Of a stretch of 5,703 nt of DNA, positions 1 through 5,325 are shown in pieces. A program made the position numbers and the translations under genes. The stretch comes from an uncultured Clostridia bacterium (lineage in GTDB: Bacteria; Bacillota; Clostridia; Oscillospirales; Oscillospiraceae), in the NCBI GenBank assembly GCA_947177115.1, contig CAMWTG010000186.1, forward strand, positions 1 through 5,703, written 5' to 3'. Within the stretch, counting starts at the first letter, position 1. The number at the start of each line of letters is the position of its first letter. Under the pieces are notes generated by a model. The model saw only the letters and a list, made by a program, of their open reading frames with translations, was not told the origin of the DNA and did no database searches.

Positions 1-180
1 CTCCTAGTATATACCTTTTTCTCCGGAGTTTCCATAGGGAGCGGCAGATTTTTTTGCCGCCTGCCGGCGGGGCAGGCAGCATCGGCTTTTCCATTGCCTT
101 TTTGCAAAGCGTTCCAGAGGCGGCGGCCCATTGGAAACGCTCGCTTATGCAGCAGATCAAAAATTTTTTTCAAAAAGCTC
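1..180. other. Intergenic region with small hairpins, no gene
   Basis: No reading frame of credible length or composition is seen on either strand. The stretch holds several small inverted repeats. GCGGCA (41-46) can pair with TGCCGC (55-60) around a T-rich loop. GCCTGCC (59-65) can pair with GGCAGGC (71-77) around GGCGG; it shares bases with the first stem, so the two probably exclude each other. AGCGTT-CCA (108-116) pairs imperfectly with TGG-A-AACGCT (132-141). None is followed directly by a good T-tract, so I do not call a terminator. An A-tract/T-tract run (about 159-176) lies just upstream of the marR promoter and may act as an UP-element or bent DNA. Confidence 0.5.
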
Positions 181-208
181 TTGACTTATGTACGATATCG
201 GATATAAT
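181..208 (+). promoter_or_regulatory. Sigma-A-type promoter of the marR gene
   Basis: A -35 box TTGACT (181-186) and a perfect -10 box TATAAT (203-208) are separated by 16 bp. Transcription would start near 215, giving a leader of roughly 30 nt before the ATG at 247. An A/T-rich tract lies directly upstream. The promoter is overlapped by two operator-like palindromes, which suggests repression by the product of the gene it drives. Confidence 0.85.
188..205. promoter_or_regulatory. Operator-like palindrome 1, over the -35/-10 spacer
   Basis: This 18-bp site, ATGTACGATATCGGATAT, matches its own reverse complement at 14 of 18 positions and centres on GATATC. It fills the promoter spacer and runs into the first bases of the -10 box. 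A near-copy (15 of 18 identical) lies exactly 25 bp downstream. Size, symmetry and position fit a MarR-dimer operator for autorepression; binding itself is inferred. Confidence 0.6.
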
Positions 209-212
209 ATAG

Positions 213-230
213 ATGTACGAAATCAGACAT
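213..230. promoter_or_regulatory. Operator-like palindrome 2, over the transcription start
   Basis: This 18-bp site, ATGTACGAAATCAGACAT, is an imperfect palindrome (12 of 18 positions, with outer ATGT/ACAT arms intact). It repeats the first operator-like site at a 25-bp offset, sharing the first eight bases exactly. It covers the expected transcription start, where a bound repressor would block initiation. Confidence 0.55.
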
Positions 231-246
231 CGCAAGAGGTGAAGCT

Positions 247-681
247 ATGCACTACTTAAAATTGGGCCAGTATACTTATCTGGCGGGTGAAATCAACGCT
301 TTGTACCATGAAGCCGCTGTGAAAATGGGTATTTCCGACAGCATACAAAACATTTTGTATGTGATCTGCGAAAAGGGAGAGGATCGCTGCTTACAAAGCG
401 AGATCAGCAAACTGACCGGTATCAGCAGGCAAACGATCAATTCAGCGATCCGCAAGCTGGAGCAGGACGGAATCGTGTACCTTGCGCAGGGGAAGGGCCG
501 GAATACCATTGTCTGCTTGACGGATAAAGGGAAGAAGTATGCGCTTGAAAAGGTCTATCCATTATTTGAGATTGAAAATCAGATCTGGGATGAATGGACG
601 GAAGATGAGCAGCAAAAGTATATCATGCTTACAAAAAAATATCGGGATGCCTTGAAGGAACATTTGAAAAGCATATTGTGA
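247..681 (+). CDS. MarR-family winged-helix transcriptional regulator
   Basis: The 144-residue protein has the usual MarR length and is expected to be a cytoplasmic dimer that binds palindromic DNA and releases it on binding a ligand. The winged helix spans about residues 35-105: a helix with SEISKLTGIS (51-60), a recognition helix beginning SRQTINSAIRKLE (60-72), and a basic wing around QGKGRNT (81-87) followed by the typical LTDKGK. The flanking N- and C-terminal helices would form the dimer interface. The start is an ATG 5 nt after a good ribosome binding site (AGAGGTG, 235-241). Its promoter carries two similar palindromes, so autorepression is likely. MarR genes of this type often sit beside an efflux pump they control; none is next to this one, where a MITE-like element and an RNHCP gene follow. 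The ligand and target genes cannot be told from sequence. Confidence 0.9.
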   Translation: MHYLKLGQYTYLAGEINALYHEAAVKMGISDSIQNILYVICEKGEDRCLQSEISKLTGISRQTINSAIRKLEQDGIVYLAQGKGRNTIVCLTDKGKKYALEKVYPLFEIENQIWDEWTEDEQQKYIMLTKKYRDALKEHLKSIL

Positions 682-693
682 GGCATCATATTC

Positions 694-854
694 TATAGTC
701 AACACACTCGAAAATCGGTAAAGTTCGGCGGTAAAAATGTGGCGTGGACTGCGTTGTCGTCCTTGACGGGCGTCAGCCCGCCCGCGTCCTCCGCCTTGCC
801 ACACCGCATTTTCCCCCGCCTCCTTTTTACCGATTCTCAAGTGTGTCGACTATA
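694..854. mobile_element. MITE-like element with ~30-bp terminal inverted repeats
   Basis: The two ends are inverted copies. The left arm (694-723) begins TATAGTCAACACACT and the reverse complement of the right arm (825-854) begins TATAGTCGACACACTT; 26 of 30 positions match and every difference is a transition. Pairing continues inward more loosely (GGCGG...AAAATG...GTGG on both sides), and the centre holds a small CGGGC-GTCA-GCCCG hairpin (767-780), so almost the whole element could fold as one long hairpin. It encodes no transposase, and the ~160-bp length is typical of a miniature inverted-repeat element moved in trans. The outer TA on each side could be a TA target duplication, as in IS630/Tc1-type elements; in that case the element proper is 696-852. 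The parent family is not established. Confidence 0.78.
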
Positions 855-857
855 AAC

Positions 858-876
858 AGGAGATCTAATGATATGA
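858..876 (+). promoter_or_regulatory. RBS with a two-codon ORF overlapping the RNHCP start
   Basis: AGGAG (858-862) begins 4 bp beyond the right end of the MITE-like element. It lies 5 nt from an ATG at 868-870, which opens only ATG-ATA-TGA, and 10 nt from the ATG at 873-875 that opens the RNHCP gene. The short frame's stop (874-876) overlaps the gene's start as ATGA, so initiation at 868 could hand ribosomes on to 873. The later ATG is the only one opening the zinc-ribbon frame. Confidence 0.55.
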
Positions 877-1304
877 ACAGAGAAAATAAAAGAAAATTAT
901 ATGAAAAAGGTTATTACAAAACCCATGCCTGCAAAGACAGCTTCACCTGCAAAGTATGCGGTCGGCCGGTCGTTTCTGCCGGCGCGGGAAGCGAGCACCG
1001 CAATCACTGCCCGAACTGCCTCAGCAGCTTACATCTGGATATCGAACCGGGAGACAGGGAATCGGATTGCGGCGGCATCATGGAACCAATTGGCGTATGG
1101 ATAAGAAAGACCGGGGAATGGGCGGTCATCCACCGCTGCCGCCGGTGCGGACATCTCAGCTCCAACCGGATAGCGGCAGACGACAACCCAATGAAGCTTA
1201 TGTCCATTGCTATGAAGCCATTGTCACAACCGCCGTTTCCATTGGAGCGTATTGAGGAGATGACGGCGCTTATGGGCGGCGATGGGTGCTTATGCCGCAA
1301 ATAG
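873..1304 (+). CDS. RNHCP-domain zinc-ribbon protein
   Basis: This 143-residue protein carries the motif that names the RNHCP family, R43-N-H-C-P47, within a set of paired metal ligands: C26xxC29, C46xxC49, C66 and H87-R-C89xxC92-G. These would hold one or two zinc ions, and the family is generally regarded as small zinc-binding proteins of unproven function. The C-terminal ~40 residues (from about 105) are less conserved-looking and end in a Cys pair (CLCRK). No signal peptide or membrane segment is seen, so it is probably cytoplasmic. The same frame stays open upstream to about 744, but that part lies in the mobile element, so the ATG at 873 after AGGAG is the start. No separate promoter is obvious; it may be read through from marR across the element. 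It converges on the kbl operon. Confidence 0.85.
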   Translation: MNRENKRKLYEKGYYKTHACKDSFTCKVCGRPVVSAGAGSEHRNHCPNCLSSLHLDIEPGDRESDCGGIMEPIGVWIRKTGEWAVIHRCRRCGHLSSNRIAADDNPMKLMSIAMKPLSQPPFPLERIEEMTALMGGDGCLCRK

Positions 1305-1324
1305 AAACACGGTCATGACATAGG

Positions 1325-1356
1325 GGAACCGGCGTGACTTTCGTCACGCCGGTTCC
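1325..1356. terminator. Perfect 14-bp hairpin between convergent genes
   Basis: GGAACCGGCGTGAC (1325-1338) and GTCACGCCGGTTCC (1343-1356) form a perfect stem around 4 bases. Read on the minus strand, as in the kbl transcript, the loop is GAAA closed by C-G, an extra-stable GNRA tetraloop; on the plus strand it is TTTC. The stem lies 20 nt past the RNHCP stop and 68 nt past the kbl stop. Neither side has a T-tract, so it is not a canonical intrinsic terminator. It may instead block or stabilise 3' ends, perhaps in both directions. Confidence 0.55.
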
Positions 1357-1424
1357 TGCCGGATAGGCAATATATCTCCCTTTCGGCCCATCAAGCGCTG
1401 CGCAGGCCGCTAAAGAGGGGACCG

Positions 1425-2612
1425 TCAAATCCCCATCTCCGCCTTGACGGCCCGGAAACATTCCACAGCGAAATCCAGGTCCTCCCTGGTGTGCCCTGCG
1501 GAAACCTGGGTGCGGATCCGCGCCTTCCCCTGGGGGACCACCGGATAGCTGAAGCCCACCACATAGACGCCCTTCTCCAGCATCCGGGCGGCAAACTCCC
1601 CGGCCGTCTTGGCATCGTAGAGCATCACCGCTACAATAGGATGGCTCCCCGGCAGCACATCGAAACCCAGCTCACTGAGCTTGCCGCGGAAATAGGCGGT
1701 GTTCTCATGGACCCGGTCCCGCAGCTCCGTGGAGGCGGTCAGCAGCTCCAGGGTCTTCAGGCTGGCGGCACAGATGGCGGGGGCCACGGTGTTGGAGAAC
1801 AAATAGGGCCGGCTGCGCTGGCGCAGCAGATCCACGATCTCCTGCCGGGCGGCGGTGAAGCCGCCGGAGGCTCCGCCCAGCGCCTTGCCAAAGGTGCCGG
1901 TGATGATATCCACCCGGCCCTGCACGCCGCAGTGCTCCGGCGTGCCCCGGCCGGTCTTGCCCATGAATCCGGCAGCGTGGCTGTCATCCACCATCACCAG
2001 AGCGTCAAACTCATCGGCCAGATCGCAGATGCCCTTCAGATCGGCGATATACCCGTCCATGGAGAACACGCCATCGGTAGCGATCAGCTTGACCTGGCAC
2101 CCGGCGTCCCGGGCGGCTTCCAGCTGGGCCCGCAGGTCCTCCATATTATTGTTCTTGTACCGGAACCGCTTCGCCTTGCACAGGCGCACACCGTCAATAA
2201 TGGATGCGTGGTTCAGCTCATCGGAGATCACCGCGTCCTCCGGCCCCAGCAGGGTCTCAAACAATCCCCCGTTGGCATCGAAGCAGGAGGAATACAGGAT
2301 CGTATCGTCCATCCCCAGAAATTCCGACAGCTTTCTCTCCAGCTCCTTATGAACGGACTGGGTACCGCAGATAAAGCGAACGGAGCTGAGGCCGTAGCCC
2401 CACTGGTCATAGCTGGCCTTGGCCGCCTCGATCAGGGCGGGATGATCGGAGAGCCCCAAGTAATTGTTGGCGCACATGTTCACGACCTGTTTGGCCTCGG
2501 TGGTATCGATCCGGGCCTTCTGATGGGTGGTGATGATCCGCTCGCCTTTCCAGGTCCCGGCCTCACGGATCGCGTCCAGTTCCTTACGATATTTTTCCAG
2601 TGCCTGCTTCAT
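1425..2612 (-). CDS. kbl: Glycine C-acetyltransferase (2-amino-3-ketobutyrate CoA ligase)
   Basis: This PLP enzyme of the alpha-oxoamine synthase family cleaves 2-amino-3-oxobutyrate with CoA into glycine and acetyl-CoA, the second step of threonine breakdown after Tdh. The 395-residue length matches the family. Visible landmarks are NNYLGLSDHP (49-58), NHAS (134-137), the cofactor-contacting DDSH (209-212), and TGTFGKALGG (238-247), where K243 is the expected Schiff-base lysine. The fold is complete and cytoplasmic, with no sign of damage. The ATG is 7 nt after a perfect AGGAGG (plus-strand 2620-2625). It is the last gene of the tdh-GNAT-kbl operon, 27 nt after the GNAT stop. Close relatives such as 8-amino-7-oxononanoate synthase (BioF) share the fold, but the adjacent tdh decides the assignment. 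Confidence 0.95.
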   Translation of the reverse strand: MKQALEKYRKELDAIREAGTWKGERIITTHQKARIDTTEAKQVVNMCANNYLGLSDHPALIEAAKASYDQWGYGLSSVRFICGTQSVHKELERKLSEFLGMDDTILYSSCFDANGGLFETLLGPEDAVISDELNHASIIDGVRLCKAKRFRYKNNNMEDLRAQLEAARDAGCQVKLIATDGVFSMDGYIADLKGICDLADEFDALVMVDDSHAAGFMGKTGRGTPEHCGVQGRVDIITGTFGKALGGASGGFTAARQEIVDLLRQRSRPYLFSNTVAPAICAASLKTLELLTASTELRDRVHENTAYFRGKLSELGFDVLPGSHPIVAVMLYDAKTAGEFAARMLEKGVYVVGFSYPVVPQGKARIRTQVSAGHTREDLDFAVECFRAVKAEMGI

Positions 2613-2639
2613 AGTTTTTCCTCCTTCAGATTGCCGTCA

Positions 2640-3269
2640 TTAGGCGGACGGCTCCGCCAGTATTTCCTCCATCGATGCCGGGTCAAAGTCCGCCAGGGCG
2701 GCGTGGCCTGTCAGCGCCTTCATGATCCGCCAGCCGTCCCGGCTTTCGGCAATGTTCTCCGGCACAGGCCGGAAACCAAAATCCATATAAATCTTGCAGG
2801 CCAGCCAGGTGGTTGTCTGCGTTGGGACCTTCCCGTGGGTATAGCCAAGCTCCCGCAGCAGATGCAGCACATGGGAGATCAGCGGTTTTGACAGCCCCCG
2901 GCCCTGGTACTCTCTGCGGACAGCCACCCAGTGCATCCAGCCGCTGCCAGAGGGATCGTGATTGATCACATCGTAAAATGCAGTGGCCGTGGCTATCTTC
3001 TCTCCGGCGGCGTTTTCAATGAACACCATCCGGTCATAGAGCTCTCCCTCATGGGCGGCGTAGTATTTGTTCCACGCCTTCATCCCCTGCTCATAAGTGG
3101 CGACCTCCCTGGCCGACCTCTCAATCTCGATCCACATATCCCGGTCCCCCGGCTGGAAAAATACAAAACGGTAACCATCCGGCAGGGAAAATTCCGGAAT
3201 ATCATCCAAGTCACGCTCTAGCAAGAGATGATAGTATCTGATCCGGCAGTCATGGTTGTCAAACTGCAT
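2640..3269 (-). CDS. GNAT-family N-acetyltransferase inside the tdh-kbl operon
   Basis: This 209-residue protein has one GNAT fold. The acetyl-CoA pyrophosphate loop is VAVRREYQGRGLS (115-127), fitting the family's R/Q-x-x-G-x-G/A pattern as QGRG. The preceding strand is WMHWVAV, and a later YMDFGFRP (161-168) matches motif B. The N-terminal ~80 residues are helical-looking and should form the acceptor site. An upstream TTG at 3282-3284 would add five residues, but it overlaps the Shine-Dalgarno region (GGAGAGAGGA, 3273-3282), so I place the start at the ATG at 3267-3269, with GGAG 9 nt away. The gene lies 23 nt after tdh and 27 nt before kbl, so the three are almost certainly co-transcribed. 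GNATs are not part of the classical threonine pathway. Substrate unknown; candidates are aminoacetone, glycine or another small amine, or a protein lysine. Confidence 0.85.
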   Translation of the reverse strand: MQFDNHDCRIRYYHLLLERDLDDIPEFSLPDGYRFVFFQPGDRDMWIEIERSAREVATYEQGMKAWNKYYAAHEGELYDRMVFIENAAGEKIATATAFYDVINHDPSGSGWMHWVAVRREYQGRGLSKPLISHVLHLLRELGYTHGKVPTQTTTWLACKIYMDFGFRPVPENIAESRDGWRIMKALTGHAALADFDPASMEEILAEPSA

Positions 3270-3292
3270 GTATCCTCTCTCCAAATGCGGCT

Positions 3293-4330
3293 TTACTTCG
3301 CCCAGTCCAGGATCACCTTCCCGGACTTTCCGCTGTTCATGGCGGCAAAGCCCTCTTCAAACTGCGTGTAGTGGAACCGGTGGGTAATAACCGGCGACAG
3401 ATCCAGACCGCCCTGCACCATATAGCTCATCTGGTGCCAGTTGTCCAGTTTCCGCCCGTAGATCCCCTGCATGGTCAGCCCCTTGCAGATGATGTTATTC
3501 ATATCCATGGGCACCGGCTTGTTGGAGATGCCCAGCAGGCTGATCTTACCGCCGTTGCGCATGGCAGAAATCATCTGCTGGAGCGCTGCGCCGCTGCCGC
3601 TCATCTCCAGGCCGATGTCGAAGCCTTCCACCAGCTTCTGCTTGTGCATGACCTCCGTCAGGTCCTCGCTGAGGGTGTTCACGGCGGCATCGGCCCCCAT
3701 CTTCCGGGCCAGCTCCAGCCGGTAGTCGTTGATGTCCGTGATCACCACCCGCCGGGCGCCCGCATATTTGCAGATGCCCACCGCAATGACTCCAATGGGG
3801 CCCGCGCCGGTGATCAGCACATCCTCCCCCACCAGATTCCACATGAGGGCGGTATGGGTGGCGTTGCCCACGGCGTCAAAAAAGGACACGACCTCCTCCG
3901 GCAGATTGGGATCGATCAGGATCACGTTGCTCTCCGGGATGCACACATACTCTGCAAAGGCTCCGTCCCGGTCCACGCCCACGCCCTTGGTATCCTTGCA
4001 CCACTGGATGTTGCCGGTGTGGCAGTTGCGGCAGTGGCCGCAGGTGATGTGTCCCTCGCCGCTGACCCGCTGGCCCACCTGCAGTCCGGTGACGCCCGCG
4101 CCCAGCTTGGCAATCTCGCCCACATACTCGTGGCCGATCACCATAGGAGGCCGGATATGCTCCACCGCCCAGGGATCCCAGTTATAGATATGTACGTCCG
4201 TACCGCAGATCGCGGTCTTGTGTACCTTGATCAGGACCTGACCGGGACCCGGCTCGGGGACCGGGACCTGCCGCAGTTCCAGGCCCACTCCCGGGGCCGC
4301 TTTTACCAGTGCGTCCATGAGCTGTGCCAT
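3293..4330 (-). CDS. tdh: L-threonine 3-dehydrogenase, zinc- and NAD-dependent
   Basis: It oxidises L-threonine to 2-amino-3-oxobutyrate with NAD+, feeding Kbl. The 345-residue protein is a medium-chain dehydrogenase very like the E. coli enzyme: KTAICGTDVHIYNWD (38-52) with catalytic zinc ligand C42, GHEYVGE with H67 and E68, a structural zinc lobe with C97, C100, C103 and C111, the NAD-binding GAGPIG (175-180), and an acidic D199 after the second strand, which favours NAD over NADP. The closing segment HRFHYTQFEEGFAAMNSGKSGKVI is also typical of Tdh. An upstream GTG at 4349-4351 would add seven residues but contains the ribosome binding site. I therefore start at the ATG at 4328-4330, 6 nt after AGGAGG (4337-4342). 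First gene of the operon, behind its own promoter. Confidence 0.96.
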   Translation of the reverse strand: MAQLMDALVKAAPGVGLELRQVPVPEPGPGQVLIKVHKTAICGTDVHIYNWDPWAVEHIRPPMVIGHEYVGEIAKLGAGVTGLQVGQRVSGEGHITCGHCRNCHTGNIQWCKDTKGVGVDRDGAFAEYVCIPESNVILIDPNLPEEVVSFFDAVGNATHTALMWNLVGEDVLITGAGPIGVIAVGICKYAGARRVVITDINDYRLELARKMGADAAVNTLSEDLTEVMHKQKLVEGFDIGLEMSGSGAALQQMISAMRNGGKISLLGISNKPVPMDMNNIICKGLTMQGIYGRKLDNWHQMSYMVQGGLDLSPVITHRFHYTQFEEGFAAMNSGKSGKVILDWAK

Positions 4331-4384
4331 AATTGTCCTCCTATAAAACACATAAATGTTCTATTCAGTTCTTGCTATGTGGAC

Positions 4385-4413
4385 AGTATACGCTCGCATC
4401 ATTCGAATGTCAA
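4385..4413 (-). promoter_or_regulatory. Promoter of the tdh-GNAT-kbl operon
   Basis: Read on the minus strand, a consensus -35 TTGACA (plus-strand 4408-4413) and a -10 TATACT (4385-4390) are separated by exactly 17 bp. Transcription would begin near 4378, leaving a leader of about 48 nt to the tdh ATG. The near-consensus boxes predict strong expression unless repressed. A perfect 10-bp palindrome overlaps the -35 end of the spacer. No riboswitch-like fold is evident in the short leader. Confidence 0.85.
4400..4409. promoter_or_regulatory. Palindrome CATTCGAATG overlapping the tdh promoter
   Basis: CATTCGAATG equals its own reverse complement over 10 bp and sits across the -35 box and the adjoining spacer of the tdh promoter. 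This is a natural place for a repressor half-site pair. The symmetry does not extend into the flanks, so it is a weak operator candidate; no regulator is assigned. Confidence 0.35.
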
Positions 4414-4699
4414 TACAAAATTTGAGATTTTTCCCAAAAGAGCAGGTGCGGCCATGGGGGCCTGCTGCACAGGCAGAGTATCCCGCAATAAGATTTCCGC
4501 TTTCAGAAAGACCGCAAGCCCGCAGTGAGGGACGTACTCATATTCTTTCTTGACCCAGAAAAAGTATCAGTTACAGCGGAGCCATTCCTTCCCTGCCCTG
4601 CATCGCGAAGACAAACAGGCAAATTCCTTGTAGAAACAGGCAAGCGCTTTTGTTGGATTTTTGGTATCATACGTTCAGCAAGCCAGTGTGGCAACCCCA
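4414..4699. other. Intergenic region without a convincing gene
   Basis: No reading frame here has a ribosome binding site, plausible start and recognisable protein. On the minus strand one frame reads coherently from about 4674 down to a stop at 4399-4401, just inside the tdh promoter, but is interrupted by TGA at 4567-4569 and lacks a usable start. It may be a decayed ORF. A 10-bp direct repeat, AAACAGGCAA, occurs at 4613-4622 and 4634-4643, 21 bp apart. The sequence begins where the AraC remnant loses similarity to its family, so it may be material joined there by a deletion or insertion. I could not assign its origin. Confidence 0.4.
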
Positions 4700-5250
4700 T
4701 CAAAAAGAAGAAAGTGAGTGCATGTATATGATTCTGACAGATGAATTGTGCGACATCTCGCGTTTGATATGCCTGCTCATATAGGCAAGCTGCACCGGTT
4801 CGTCCAATATGGCAAGCAGACGGGCTGCCGCATCGAATAAGTTTCGGTCGGCTGATTCCATCAAGCTGTCCGCAATTTTTCCACCTATGATTTGTTCCGG
4901 CAGATCTCCGTCCATATCCAACACAACAGAAATCACCTCGTCCAAAGTAAACCGGACGGACAGGGCCAGAAAATCGTCTTTCTCGGAAAGCGCCAGCGCA
5001 TAGCCGGAGGACGGCGTGTCGATCGCCGACACCGAGTATTGTCCGGCCACATAGTCCAGCATGCCGGACTATGTGGCCGCACGGAGCCCGCCGCCACCAG
5101 ATATATATACGGGATGCTCATCTCCGGCATCTGAATAACCGTTTGCGTATACCGGTATAAAGACAGACAGGGCGCGGCCGTCATATGGCACCCATCTGAA
5201 TCTACACGCATACGGACCGCATCCGCCAACCCTTGAAGGCAGCTGCCCAT
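4700..5250 (-). pseudogene. AraC-family regulator remnant, frameshifted and truncated
   Basis: Two minus-strand frames join to give the N-terminal domain typical of one AraC regulator group (AraC_N type, PF06719-like). The first frame starts at the ATG at 5248-5250, 6 nt after AGGGGG, and contains APCLSLYRYTQT and IPYIYLVAAGSVRPHSP. The second starts to match at GMLDYVAGQYSVSAIDTP (about 5062 downward) and continues through FLALSVRF and LFDAAARLLAILDEP to HIKREM near 4754. Supplying one missing base near 5062-5066 restores a continuous domain of about 165 residues. After KREM the sequence no longer looks like the family, and the frame stops at 4700, so the C-terminal helix-turn-helix pair that binds DNA is absent; intact relatives are about 300 residues. 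It should be inactive. It may once have regulated a neighbour, but its target is unknown. The family assignment is by recognition of motifs, without a search. Confidence 0.72.
5044..5079. repeat. Perfect 14-bp inverted repeat at the AraC frameshift
   Basis: CGGCCACATAGTCC (5044-5057) and GGACTATGTGGCCG (5066-5079) are perfect inverted copies around the 8-nt AGCATGCC. The arms lie inside the coding sequence of the AraC remnant, on either side of the point where its reading frame shifts by one base. It is not in a terminator position and has no T-tract. Confidence 0.8.
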
Positions 5251-5325
5251 GGTATTCCCCCTATCATGCTATGGCATCCCGCAGAGCCATTTTTCCGGTC
5301 TTAGAACGCTGCCGCCCTGACAAGA

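Noticed and set aside
1..20. Possible start region of a leftward gene (CTAGGAG on the minus strand at the left edge, with TATACT-like bases before it)
   Set aside because: Only an RBS-like string at the window edge; the TATACT-like box is too close to it to be its promoter and no coding sequence is visible.
562..840. Minus-strand frame across the marR 3' end and the MITE-like element
   Set aside because: Low-complexity translation, overlap with marR coding sequence and a mobile element, and no family resemblance.
744..872. Upstream extension of the RNHCP reading frame by 43 codons
   Set aside because: The extension lies largely within the MITE-like element, has no conserved character, and a ribosome binding site stands just before the ATG at 873.
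1491..2891. Long plus-strand open frame (466 codons) opposite kbl and the GNAT gene
   Set aside because: It lies antisense to two clear genes, its translation is low-complexity in G, Q, H and P, and it resembles no family; it is a by-product of GC-rich coding on the other strand.
3270..3284. TTG start adding five residues to the GNAT protein
   Set aside because: The codons coincide with the Shine-Dalgarno region serving the ATG at 3267-3269, and no RBS precedes the TTG.
4331..4351. GTG start adding seven residues to Tdh
   Set aside because: The added codons contain the AGGAGG that serves the ATG at 4328-4330, and the shorter protein aligns better with known Tdh N-termini.
4331..4378. Riboswitch or attenuator in the tdh leader
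   Set aside because: The leader is only about 48 nt, has no strong stem or T-tract and no recognisable riboswitch core.
3371..4528. Long plus-strand open frame (385 codons) opposite tdh
   Set aside because: It is antisense to the well-supported tdh gene, His- and Ala-rich without motifs, and runs on through the tdh promoter; treated as a shadow.
4503..4731. Short open frames on both strands (4525-4731 plus, 4503-4703 minus)
   Set aside because: No ribosome binding site, no recognisable motif, and they overlap each other; coding is not supported.
5044..5079. Programmed ribosomal frameshifting in the AraC frame
   Set aside because: There is a hairpin but no slippery heptamer or run at the junction, and the C-terminal DNA-binding half is missing anyway, so gene decay explains it better.
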